Positions 1-8,968 of a stretch of DNA of 41,819 nt are shown here, piece after piece (the stretch's first letter is position 1; every line of letters starts with the position of its first letter). This stretch comes from Bacteroidales bacterium (GTDB lineage Bacteria; Bacteroidota; Bacteroidia; Bacteroidales; UBA932): assembly GCA_020026355.1 (NCBI GenBank), contig JAHHQP010000018.1, positions 1-41,819 of the forward strand. The letters are read 5' to 3'. The translations under genes and the position numbers were made by a program. The notes beneath the pieces were generated by a model that saw nothing but the letters and a program-made list of their open reading frames with translations, was not told the DNA's origin and did no database searches.

Positions 1-63
1 GCAGCGGTTTCCGTGATCTTCGTACAAGAAAAACCAACAGTAAAAAACAACTAACTCATAATT

Positions 64-3048
64 ATGAATAGAATACTCGCTTTCTGCACAGCGGCATTGA
101 TAACCCTGATGTCAGCTGTGACCCTGTCCGCTCAGGGCGGATACGAAGTCAAGGGAGTCATTTCTGATGAGATCGGCCCTGTCATCGGTGCCTCTGTCAT
201 TGAGAAAGGTACGACTACCGGTGTTTCTACAGACATTGACGGTTCATTCCATTTCACTGTTTCCAGTGCAGATGCTACGATCGAGATCACTTGCATCGGT
301 TACGGTACCCGTACTTTCAAGGCTTCCGAACTTCCTGAGAAGATCACTTTGAAGGAAGACGCGCTTTTCCTCGATGATGTAGTCGTCATCGGTTACGGTT
401 CCCAGAAAAAGAAAGAGGTGACAGGTTCTGTCGCTTCTGTGAAAGCAGAAGATTTCAACGCCGGTGTGAAATCCAACCCGATCGGACTTCTCCAGGGTAA
501 GGTTGCCGGTCTGAACATCATCAGAACGACCAGTGATCCTACCAATACCGGATTCAACATCCAGATCCGTGGTTTCTCCACATTGGATAAAGGTGCCGGT
601 ACTTCACCGCTCTTCATCGTGGACGGTGTTCCGGTCAGCAGCATCGATAACATCGCACCGGATGAGATCGCTTCCATGGACGTCCTGAAAGACGGTTCCG
701 CAGCGGCTATCTACGGTACCAGAGGTACGAACGGTGTGATCATCATCACCACCAAGAGAGGAAACAACTTCACCGACAAGGCTCAGACCAAGGTCGAGTA
801 TGCCGGCTATGCATCTGTTTCCATGAGGAACGGTGACAACGGAATGGCTACTCCTGAAGAATTCCGCAACCTGGAAAAACTTTCCAACGGTAAGATCAGA
901 CCGGTCATCTATGCAGATCCTGACGGAAGAAACGATTACAGCACAGATTGGATGAAGGAACTCTGCCGTCCGGTAGCCGTTACCCACAGCCATAATCTCG
1001 CTGTGACAGGTTCTTCCAGCAAGTTCAACTACCGTGCTTCCATCAATTACAAGAACGCGCAGGGTATCGCGAAGACGAACAACCGTGAGGAAATCATGGG
1101 TAAGATCGCCGCTTCCCAGAAAGCGCTCAACGGCTGGTTGGATCTTCAGTATGACTTGTCCTACATGCATTACAGAAACGACCGTTTCTGCGGTGACTTC
1201 AAGCAGGCAGCCATCCTGAACCCGACTTATCCGATCTATGACAAATCCACCGTTTCCGGCTATTTCGGTCCTCAGTCCACCGGCGCTTCCAACCCGGTAG
1301 AGAACATGTACCAGAGAGAGTCCTACGGTGAAGGTAACTATATGAGAGGATCCATCAAGGCTTCCCTGAACATCCTTCCTGTCAAAGGTTTGAAAGTCAG
1401 TGCTTTCGCCGCTTTTGAAGAGGGCGACAACCATGACTTCTGGAACAACAAGCAGATCACTACCGATCAGAGCGGTTCCGGCAAGGCTGGCCGTGGCAGT
1501 AACTTCAACATCAGCAAACTCTTCGAGGTAACTGCTGATTACAACCGCACATTCGGTAAGCACAATGTCGCCGCCATTGCCGGTTTCTCTTATCAGAACT
1601 TCCTGTATGACGGTGAAGAGATCTCCAACAAGGGTTTCGTTTCTGAAAACGTCAAATATTTCCAGATCGGTAACGGTGACGCTTCCAAGAAATACCTGAA
1701 CGCCAGCTCTTACCGCAGATCCAATACTTTGGCTGCCGGCTTCCTCAGAGCGAACTACAACTACGCGGAGAAATACCTCGTTTCCGCATCCGTACGTCGT
1801 GAGGGTTCTTCACGTTTCGGAGCCAACCACAAGTGGGGATGGTTCCCGGCAGTCAGCCTCGGATGGCGAATCACCGGTGAGGACTTCATGGCCGACAAGA
1901 AAGGCGTGAACGACTTGAAACTTCGTTTCGGTTTCGGTGTGACCGGCAATGACCTCGGTTCAGACCTCCGTTCCGTAGCCATGCTTTCCAACGGTGGCAC
2001 TTTCTGGCTGAACGGCAAATATGTCTACACTTACGGTGTGAGCCAGAATGTCAACCCGGATCTCCACTGGGAGAAGAAATACGAGTACAACCTCGGTCTC
2101 GACTACGCATTCCTGGACAACAGACTCTATGGTAGCTTGGATATCTACTACCGTCAGACCAGAGACCTGCTCTGGGACTATGACGTGCCGACTCCACCAT
2201 ACCAGTATCCTAAGCTGCTGGCCAACGCAGGTCAGATGGACAGCTATGGTGTCGAGCTTACGATCAGCGGTGTTCCTGTGAAGACCAAGGACTGGACCTG
2301 GATCACGACTCCTACCATTTCCTTCAACAGGAATACAGTGACAAAGCTTTCCAACCCGGAAAAAGGCTTCAACTACAAAGAAGTGACTTCCGGTGGTGTC
2401 GGAGAGAACGGTATCATGAATACGAACACCCAGATTCTCCGCGAAGGTCACAGTGTCGGTGATTTCTACGGCTTCAAGTTCTCTCATTTCAAAGATGACG
2501 GCACTTGGATGTATCATACTCCGGCCGGCGGCTATATCAGTGACGAGAATGTCATTGACGATTACAAGCAGACCCTCGGCAGCGCACAGCCTATCCTGAC
2601 TTACGGATGGAACAATGTCATCAGGTGGAGAGATCTCGACATCTCCATCTTCTTCCGTGGCGTGATCGGCAACAAGATCCTGAACGTGACCCGTTGGGCT
2701 TACGGACCTCAGGCTTCACAATCCAGCAACGTCTTCCTGAAAGACGTGACCGGCGACAAGATCGTCTTCGCCAACAAGACCAATTTCTCCGACTATTATC
2801 TGGAGGATGGTTCTTACCTCAAGCTGGATAACCTGACCATCGGTTATACTTTCAGATTCAAGGAGAACAAGTACATCGACAACCTCAGAGTCTATCTGAC
2901 CGGTCAGAACCTGTTCACCATCACTTCCTACTCCGGCCAGGATCCGGAGGTCAACACGACCAGCGTATGGAATTCAGGTATCGATTATCCGAGCTTCTAC
3001 CCGAGAGTAGCTACCGTCATGCTCGGTCTGAACCTGAGTCTGTTTTAA
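64..3048 (+). CDS. susC: SusC-like TonB-dependent outer-membrane receptor
   Basis: This is the outer-membrane channel that, with the SusD-like lipoprotein encoded next, imports maltooligosaccharides using TonB energy. The 994-residue product has a signal peptide (cleavage probably after Ala23), a carboxypeptidase-D-regulatory-like domain at about 28-97, and a TonB-box-like stretch DDVVVIGYG at 104-112. A plug domain with the typical IVDGVPV motif lies near residue 190, and a long beta-barrel ends in Phe (LNLSLF). N-terminal extension, plug and length are all typical of SusC/RagA proteins. The start is the ATG at 64, preceded by an A-rich leader. The stop lies about 20 bases before the SusD start, so the two are surely cotranscribed. 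The starch specificity is inferred from the GH13/GH97 neighbours; the receptor sequence alone does not show it. Confidence 0.96.
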   Translation: MNRILAFCTAALITLMSAVTLSAQGGYEVKGVISDEIGPVIGASVIEKGTTTGVSTDIDGSFHFTVSSADATIEITCIGYGTRTFKASELPEKITLKEDALFLDDVVVIGYGSQKKKEVTGSVASVKAEDFNAGVKSNPIGLLQGKVAGLNIIRTTSDPTNTGFNIQIRGFSTLDKGAGTSPLFIVDGVPVSSIDNIAPDEIASMDVLKDGSAAAIYGTRGTNGVIIITTKRGNNFTDKAQTKVEYAGYASVSMRNGDNGMATPEEFRNLEKLSNGKIRPVIYADPDGRNDYSTDWMKELCRPVAVTHSHNLAVTGSSSKFNYRASINYKNAQGIAKTNNREEIMGKIAASQKALNGWLDLQYDLSYMHYRNDRFCGDFKQAAILNPTYPIYDKSTVSGYFGPQSTGASNPVENMYQRESYGEGNYMRGSIKASLNILPVKGLKVSAFAAFEEGDNHDFWNNKQITTDQSGSGKAGRGSNFNISKLFEVTADYNRTFGKHNVAAIAGFSYQNFLYDGEEISNKGFVSENVKYFQIGNGDASKKYLNASSYRRSNTLAAGFLRANYNYAEKYLVSASVRREGSSRFGANHKWGWFPAVSLGWRITGEDFMADKKGVNDLKLRFGFGVTGNDLGSDLRSVAMLSNGGTFWLNGKYVYTYGVSQNVNPDLHWEKKYEYNLGLDYAFLDNRLYGSLDIYYRQTRDLLWDYDVPTPPYQYPKLLANAGQMDSYGVELTISGVPVKTKDWTWITTPTISFNRNTVTKLSNPEKGFNYKEVTSGGVGENGIMNTNTQILREGHSVGDFYGFKFSHFKDDGTWMYHTPAGGYISDENVIDDYKQTLGSAQPILTYGWNNVIRWRDLDISIFFRGVIGNKILNVTRWAYGPQASQSSNVFLKDVTGDKIVFANKTNFSDYYLEDGSYLKLDNLTIGYTFRFKENKYIDNLRVYLTGQNLFTITSYSGQDPEVNTTSVWNSGIDYPSFYPRVATVMLGLNLSLF

Positions 3049-3070
3049 TTCATTGAAAAAAGATAGAGAA

Positions 3071-4825
3071 ATGAAAAAGATCATTCTATATATTTTGACT
3101 CCATTCCTTCTTCTGCCGATGTTCACCTCCTGCGAGAGCATGCTTGAAGAAGTCAACTATGGTAACCCTACCGTCAATGACATGTTGACCAACGAGTCGA
3201 ATACCGTTCTCATGGTAGGTCAGGCTTATGCAGACCTGAAGTGGGTGCATGACCACTGGGGATATTGGGGAGTCGCTTCCCTGACTGCCGACGAATGCGT
3301 CTGCCCGATCAGAATGCCGGGTGAGCACTGGTCCGACGGTGGTTACTGGAAATCACTGAATACCCATGCCTGGGACAAATATGCGACTGCATTCCGCAAC
3401 ATCTGGGATTCCACCATTGCCGGTGCAGTGCTCTGCAACAAGCTCATCGACCAGTTGTCTACCGTAGATCAGCCTTATATCAGGCAGTATATCGGAGAAC
3501 TTGAAGTCCTCAGATCCTACTATTACTACATGCTGTTCGACTGCTTCGGAAGAATCCCTTATGTCGAGACTTTCGAAACCAAGACCGAGCCGCTGATGGA
3601 ACCGGAGAAGGTATGGTCAAGGCTGGTGACTGTCCTTGAAAGAGGTGCACGCAACCTTCCTCAGGTCAATGATGCCAACAGAGCGATGAACTACGGTCGT
3701 GTGACCCAAGGCTTTGCCTACGCTCTCCTGGCAAGACTTTACCTCAATGCAGAGTCTTTCGGATGTACTCCGGATAATATCGATCTCAGCGAGGCTTATG
3801 CTCAGGCGGCGGAAGCCAAGTACATGGACCTCAAGAAAATCGAGTCTGTGGAAGATTTCTACACCAATGCTGTAAGGTGCTGTGACGAGGTCATCGAGTC
3901 CGGCGCTTACTCCATCGAATCCGATTATTTCGCTAACTTTGCTATACAGAATGAGAACAGCCGCGAGAACATCTTCGTCATCGTCGAGGACGGTAACGCC
4001 GATTTCGACAACAGATCCAACGGAATGATGTCCAACAAGCTGAGAATCAATCTGCTGACCCATCACTACTGTCTTCAGACCGCTTACGGCATGATCGAGA
4101 AACCATGGAGCGGATTCTGTGCTCGTCCTGAATTCATGGCCCTCTATAATGAGACCGATGTCAGGGGAGCCGGCAATGAATATGATGAAGATGGACGTCA
4201 TGCAGGTACGAAGAGCGAGAAACGTTGGGGCTGGTTCGTCGGCAACATCTACGGACCTGACGGCAAGCTTCTGCTTGATGAGAACAAGGATGACGCCTAC
4301 ATCGAGGTTGAACTTGAGCCGGTTGAGGGCATCAGCGATCCGCTCGACGGTGTCATGGCTCATGCCGGAGCAAGATGCCAGAAATATGAACTGGACAAGG
4401 AAGGCAAATTCGCGTTCGCCGAGAACGATTTCGTCCTCATGAGATATGCTGATGTGCTCTGGATGAAGGAAGAGGCCATCGTCAGAGGCGGTCAGGGTGC
4501 TTCCGGTATCGGAACTGCTGATTTCCAGAAGATGCTGAGCAGGACTTTCGCTTATGATGAAGATCCGATCGCTGCCTTCAAGGCTGCTTACGGTGATGTC
4601 AGCTCCTTCTCTCTGCAGGATATCTGCGACGAGCGTGGACGTGAGTTCTACTGGGAACTGATCCGTCGTAGAGACCTGATCCGCTTCGGACAGTACGACA
4701 AGGTACAGTACGTGACTGCTACGGAAGCGATCAGGAAATGGTTCCCTATCCCTCACATCGTGATCGAGAAATCACTTCGTGACGAGAACGGTAATCCATA
4801 CTGGACACAGACGGAAGGTTATTGA
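3071..4825 (+). CDS. susD: SusD/RagB-family starch-binding lipoprotein
   Basis: This is the surface lid of the SusCD complex, which captures glycan and hands it to the SusC channel. I chose the ATG at 3071 over an in-frame TTG at 3053, because the ATG begins a clean lipoprotein signal (MKKIILYIL...FTSC) with the lipidated cysteine at residue 21. The acidic residues after the cysteine (CESMLEE) fit surface export. The 584-residue product shows the helical, TPR-rich SusD pattern, including LRSYYYYMLFDCFGRIPYVE and YGRVTQGFAYALLARLYLNAE-like segments in the first half. The conserved C-terminal ERGREFYWELIRRRDLIRFG-type signature appears as DERGREFYWELIRRRDL near residue 525. Length and motif order are normal. 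Confidence 0.96.
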   Translation: MKKIILYILTPFLLLPMFTSCESMLEEVNYGNPTVNDMLTNESNTVLMVGQAYADLKWVHDHWGYWGVASLTADECVCPIRMPGEHWSDGGYWKSLNTHAWDKYATAFRNIWDSTIAGAVLCNKLIDQLSTVDQPYIRQYIGELEVLRSYYYYMLFDCFGRIPYVETFETKTEPLMEPEKVWSRLVTVLERGARNLPQVNDANRAMNYGRVTQGFAYALLARLYLNAESFGCTPDNIDLSEAYAQAAEAKYMDLKKIESVEDFYTNAVRCCDEVIESGAYSIESDYFANFAIQNENSRENIFVIVEDGNADFDNRSNGMMSNKLRINLLTHHYCLQTAYGMIEKPWSGFCARPEFMALYNETDVRGAGNEYDEDGRHAGTKSEKRWGWFVGNIYGPDGKLLLDENKDDAYIEVELEPVEGISDPLDGVMAHAGARCQKYELDKEGKFAFAENDFVLMRYADVLWMKEEAIVRGGQGASGIGTADFQKMLSRTFAYDEDPIAAFKAAYGDVSSFSLQDICDERGREFYWELIRRRDLIRFGQYDKVQYVTATEAIRKWFPIPHIVIEKSLRDENGNPYWTQTEGY

Positions 4826-4905
4826 TGAACAGAAAGTTATTGATAAGATGAAAAGGTCAAAAATCTGAAATCGAACATATTTTAATACACAAAACATTTT
4901 CAATC

Positions 4906-6045
4906 ATGAAAAAGACATTAGTTATGATGAGTGCCATCGCACTCGCGATTTTCGCTTCTTGCAACAAATCAGGCAACGGTGATAAGGAAATCATCGAGGA
5001 CGGTTACTATGTATCAGGTGCTGCAACAGCAGTGGAAGGACTCAAAGCCAACCACATGATGGCAGTAGCTAACAATGAGGCTGACGGCAATAAGAAAGCC
5101 AACGGTGTATTCGAGAAATACATCGTTCTGGATGCAGACAAGGATTTCGCCATCACTCATTACTCTGCAGGTCAGGAACTTCTCAAAGGCGCAAAGCTCG
5201 AGAAGAAGAACGTTGCAGGTAAAGATGATCAGATCAACTGTGATTTCTTCCAGGGTAAAGTCGCTGACGGCACTGCGATGCAGGTCGCTAAAGCAGGTCT
5301 CTATCATATCATCTTCGATACCAAGGCTGGCAATATCTTCGTTGTCCCTGTAGAGTGGGGTGTCAGAGGTGTGAACGGTAACTGGGGCTGGACCAAGATG
5401 ACTGCATCTGCTGTCAACCACGAGACCATGACCTGGACGATCGACTACAAGGATGGCATCAACGCCGGTGACTTCAAATTCGCTTATGGCAATGGCTGGA
5501 AACTCCAGTTGGATGAAGCCGGTAAACTTAAAGTGAACACCAACCTTGGTAAAGACATGGTGCCAGGCGCTGGCAACATTCTTCTTCCTCCTTACGAGTC
5601 TGGTAAGATCACCCTTACTTGGAAACTGGCTACTGGTGCTACTGCAAAATCTTACGAGATGAAGATCGAAGGTAAGAAGACTGTCCTCGACCCTGCTAAA
5701 CTCCTCGTCGGATTCTCAGGTGACGGTGTTCCTAACGGATGGAATGACCCGGCAGATGCAGCAAAGGCCACTTACAATGCTGCGGAGTCCAAGATCACTG
5801 ATAAGGACAACATGATCGGAACACTCGTATACGACATCAAGGGTTGTGAGTTCACTGCAGGTAAAGAATTCAAGGTTCGTTTCAACGGTGGTTGGTTCGG
5901 AGCTAGCCAGGTGAAGATCACAGGTATGAAAACTAGCGGAACTGACAACATCAAGATCGAAGAAGGCGGTCAATACAATGCTAAGATTTCTATCGAATGG
6001 AATCTCGGTCTTGCAAAATCCGTAAAGGTTGCTTTCTCCAAATAA
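4906..6045 (+). CDS. susE: SusE/SusF-like starch-binding lipoprotein
   Basis: This is probably a surface glycan-binding lipoprotein that helps the SusCD complex hold starch. The signal peptide ends in IFASC with the lipidated cysteine at 19, followed by a polar linker rich in Lys and Asp. The rest looks like three beta-sandwich modules, at about 30-145, 148-265 and 270-379. The middle one has the recognisable SusE/F carbohydrate-binding pattern: a WGVRG opening, a GNWGW stretch, and FKFAYGNGWKLQLDE, where aromatic and Lys residues usually contact glucan. It is about the size of SusE (around 390 residues) and smaller than SusF. Only one such gene is present where Bacteroides thetaiotaomicron has two. 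The calls rest on pattern and position; SusE and SusF diverge quickly, so the letter is provisional. Confidence 0.8.
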   Translation: MKKTLVMMSAIALAIFASCNKSGNGDKEIIEDGYYVSGAATAVEGLKANHMMAVANNEADGNKKANGVFEKYIVLDADKDFAITHYSAGQELLKGAKLEKKNVAGKDDQINCDFFQGKVADGTAMQVAKAGLYHIIFDTKAGNIFVVPVEWGVRGVNGNWGWTKMTASAVNHETMTWTIDYKDGINAGDFKFAYGNGWKLQLDEAGKLKVNTNLGKDMVPGAGNILLPPYESGKITLTWKLATGATAKSYEMKIEGKKTVLDPAKLLVGFSGDGVPNGWNDPADAAKATYNAAESKITDKDNMIGTLVYDIKGCEFTAGKEFKVRFNGGWFGASQVKITGMKTSGTDNIKIEEGGQYNAKISIEWNLGLAKSVKVAFSK

Positions 6046-6068
6046 TCAGTAGAAAGTTTGAATGAGAT

Positions 6069-6098
6069 AAGGGGCGGCACAGGTTGTCCGCCCCTTTT
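6069..6098 (+). terminator. Hairpin terminator between the SusE-like gene and the amylase genes
   Basis: A perfect 9-bp stem (AAGGGGCGG at 6069-6077 with CCGCCCCTT at 6088-6096) is followed by a short T run. It lies 24 bases past the SusE-like stop and about 70 bases before the next gene. No consensus promoter is visible between it and the next start, so it may act as a partial terminator that lowers enzyme expression relative to binding proteins. Confidence 0.75.
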
Positions 6099-6170
6099 GG
6101 GTCCGGTGATCCCTGACCGGATACCGGACCGCCAGCAATATGATAACACAATAATCAATATCGATCGTTT

Positions 6171-8954
6171 ATGAAGAAGATTCTGTGGAAAGTTCTGACC
6201 CTTCTGGTCCTTTCCTTCACTTTCCTCGGCTGTGAAAAGGAAATCACGCCGAATGACAAGCCTGACAACGAGCAGACGGATAATGGTGGACAGGAGAATA
6301 CGGATCCTGACCCGCAGCCTGGGCCGATCGATCTCGGTCTGAGTTCAGTACCGGAAATCATCAATGCCGACCAGCCTTGTACCATTCATTTCAAACCGGC
6401 TCCTGAATCCGAACTTTACGGTTCTACCGATGAACTCTACATGCATATCGGTCTTTTCGCCGATGAAGACTGGGAGTTCGTTCAGGCATCTTGGGATGAG
6501 AATATCGAGAAATGTCACCTGAACAAGGTGGAAGGGGAAGAAAACCATTGGACACTGGAGATCGGACCGACAGTCCGTGAGTATTTCCAGTCCGGCGAGA
6601 CTCCGCTTGTGAAACTCGCGATGGTGGTCCGCAACGCTACCGGTGATGCCCAGTCCAGACCGGACTGCTTCATGGACATCCAGGACGACAAGTACGCCTA
6701 CAAACCTTTCGAACCTGTACCTGTGGTGAAAGAAAGTCTTCCTGCAGACTGTCTGTACGGAATCAACTGCAATAAACCAGCAAACGGTGATGTCACGCTG
6801 GTCTTCAGTGAAAAGAACAAAGAAGGCAACCACTATGACTATTGCTACCTTATCGGTGAGGCGACGGGCTGGAAGAGAGACCATGCTTATGCCATGAAGA
6901 GGGACGAGCAGAAAGGTTGCTGGTGGATCACTCTTCCTGCTGACCAGATCGATCCGGATAAGGAATATATGTTCCAGTACCATGTCGGCAAGAAGGACAA
7001 CAGCAAGCATTTCCGCGTGACCGACCCTTATACGGAAGTTGTCTATGACGGCTGGAACGACAAGTTCATCGCTTCGACGACCTATCCGAACCTTCCGCAG
7101 TTCCCGGAGGCCACCAAACAGCTTGTTTCTGCTTTCAAAGTGAACCGTGATACCTACAACTGGCAGTATCCGGATTTCAAGATCAAGGATCAGAATGATC
7201 TCATCATCTACGAGCTCCTGCTTAGAGACTTCACGAAGACACAGGATCTGAACGGTGCGTTGGAAAAACTGGACTACCTCCAGAAACTTGGCATCAATGC
7301 CATCGAGCTCATGCCGGTGCAGGAATTTGACGGCAACGAGAGTTGGGGTTACAACGTCACTCACTACTTCGCCCTGGACAAGGCCTACGGTGACCGCAAC
7401 ACCTACAAGAAATTCATTGACGAGTGCCACAAGAGAGGCATCGCTGTCATCTTGGACGTGGTGTACAACCATGTGACCGGAAACGGCCCGATGGCCAAGC
7501 TTTATTATGAAGGCAGCAAAACCACCTGGGATAATCCTTGGTTCAATGTAGATGCTCCTCATGGCTTCGGCGTCTTCCATGATTGGAATCATGAGAACAT
7601 GGAGGTTCGTGATCATATCAAGAGAAGTCTGCAGTATCTGCTGAAGGAATACCACATCGATGGCTGCCGCTTCGACTTGACCAAGGGCTTCACTCAGAAC
7701 AGTGGAAAGGATGACAGCTATGACCAGAGCCGCGTGGATATCCTGAAAGATTATCATAATGCCATCACCGAGATCAGACCGGATGCCGTGATGATCTGTG
7801 AGCATTTCGTGGATGCGGAGAATGTTGAATTGGGTAAGAACGGCATGAAAGTCTGGAGAAAACTCAATGATGAATTCAGATCCATCTGCGGTGGCGGCAA
7901 TGCCGATCTCGGTCGTATGCGTGAAAGTTATGAGCCGTTCGGAACCTACGTCAGCTTCATGGAAAGTCACGACGAGGAAAGAGTCAGTCTGCCATGGGCC
8001 GGTGAGAAGTCGACCGCTTCAGCCCGTCTGAAGAAGGCAGAAGAATACACCTGGGGTGTCTGCGGCACGATGACCGGCTGGGGCAACGCAGCTGCAGACG
8101 GTACAATCATCCCGGACATTCCGTTGGAGAAGGAGAAGAACCTCCGTGTAGCTAAGAACGTCAAGTTCACGACAACGGATGCCTTCAAGATCAGAAGCAA
8201 CAACAGTTGGAGCGAGAACAACTACCAGAACAATATGGGTGCTTACGGAGACAGTGACTTTACGCTGAACATCGGTCAGGATTACAACATGGCCCGCGGC
8301 GGTGATTCCAAGAACTTCAAGGTAGCCGTAGCCGGAACCTATGACGTCGTCTTCAAGCTGGAGACCGCTACCGTCTGGGTGATGGAGCCGGGCAAACGTC
8401 CGGAAGAAGGCGGAGAAGTGAAACCTCAGCCGGATCCGATTCAGCCGGGCAAGACTCCGCAGTTCTCCGATTCCGTCCTCGGTCAGCGCATGAAACGTGC
8501 CGCTCTGGCAGCCTCCTGCTTCCTGACGGTTCCAGGACCGAAGATGATCTGGCAGTTCGCTGAACTCGGTTACGACAAATCCATCATGTTCGGCGGTGAC
8601 CGTACAGCCAAGAAGCCGGCCCTCTGGGAATACTATGATAATCCGGACCGTAGAGCCCTCTATGACACTTATGCCGGCTTGCTCTCCTTCCGTGCGCAGA
8701 ACGACCGTTTCTTCGACATGGACGCGAAAGTCGAGACCTATCTCGGCGGAGATTGCAAGACCATATACGGCAGCGCGGACGGCAGGAACTTCATGCTTAT
8801 CGCCAACTTCGACCGTAATCCGAAGTCAGTCACCTTGGATTTCAAGACTTCCGGCCGCTGGCGCAACTGGTTCAATGAGAACGAGAAATACAATGGCAGC
8901 TCTGCACAGACGACCCTTCAGGGCAGCGAGTTCCGCCTTTTTGTCAATTTCTAG
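6171..8954 (+). CDS. Multidomain GH13 alpha-amylase lipoprotein with an inserted SusE/F-type domain
   Basis: This enzyme probably hydrolyses alpha-1,4 bonds of starch at the cell surface, the SusG role. The 927-residue product is a lipoprotein (FLGC, Cys21, then EKE) with a Pro/Asp/Gln-rich tether to about 50. A beta-rich module spans about 55-180 and a CBM48/E-set-like module about 190-310. The GH13 barrel starts near 345. Catalytic regions are intact: DVVYNH at 429-434, nucleophile Asp502 in GCRFD, acid/base Glu544 in MICEH, and His600-Asp601 in ESHDE. After region IV the barrel is interrupted at about 626-738 by a SusE/F-like domain (WGVCGTMTGWG ... FKIRSNNSW ... GTYDVVF) and a Pro-rich linker (739-760). 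The barrel resumes at about 761 (QRMKRAALAASCF). Subfamily is unresolved; branching-enzyme-like features are possible. Confidence 0.9.
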   Translation: MKKILWKVLTLLVLSFTFLGCEKEITPNDKPDNEQTDNGGQENTDPDPQPGPIDLGLSSVPEIINADQPCTIHFKPAPESELYGSTDELYMHIGLFADEDWEFVQASWDENIEKCHLNKVEGEENHWTLEIGPTVREYFQSGETPLVKLAMVVRNATGDAQSRPDCFMDIQDDKYAYKPFEPVPVVKESLPADCLYGINCNKPANGDVTLVFSEKNKEGNHYDYCYLIGEATGWKRDHAYAMKRDEQKGCWWITLPADQIDPDKEYMFQYHVGKKDNSKHFRVTDPYTEVVYDGWNDKFIASTTYPNLPQFPEATKQLVSAFKVNRDTYNWQYPDFKIKDQNDLIIYELLLRDFTKTQDLNGALEKLDYLQKLGINAIELMPVQEFDGNESWGYNVTHYFALDKAYGDRNTYKKFIDECHKRGIAVILDVVYNHVTGNGPMAKLYYEGSKTTWDNPWFNVDAPHGFGVFHDWNHENMEVRDHIKRSLQYLLKEYHIDGCRFDLTKGFTQNSGKDDSYDQSRVDILKDYHNAITEIRPDAVMICEHFVDAENVELGKNGMKVWRKLNDEFRSICGGGNADLGRMRESYEPFGTYVSFMESHDEERVSLPWAGEKSTASARLKKAEEYTWGVCGTMTGWGNAAADGTIIPDIPLEKEKNLRVAKNVKFTTTDAFKIRSNNSWSENNYQNNMGAYGDSDFTLNIGQDYNMARGGDSKNFKVAVAGTYDVVFKLETATVWVMEPGKRPEEGGEVKPQPDPIQPGKTPQFSDSVLGQRMKRAALAASCFLTVPGPKMIWQFAELGYDKSIMFGGDRTAKKPALWEYYDNPDRRALYDTYAGLLSFRAQNDRFFDMDAKVETYLGGDCKTIYGSADGRNFMLIANFDRNPKSVTLDFKTSGRWRNWFNENEKYNGSSAQTTLQGSEFRLFVNF

Positions 8955-8968
8955 AAGAACGATAGAAA

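Noticed and set aside
3053..3070. TTG as alternative start of the SusD-like gene
   Set aside because: It would add six charged residues before a canonical lipoprotein signal peptide that starts at the ATG at 3071.
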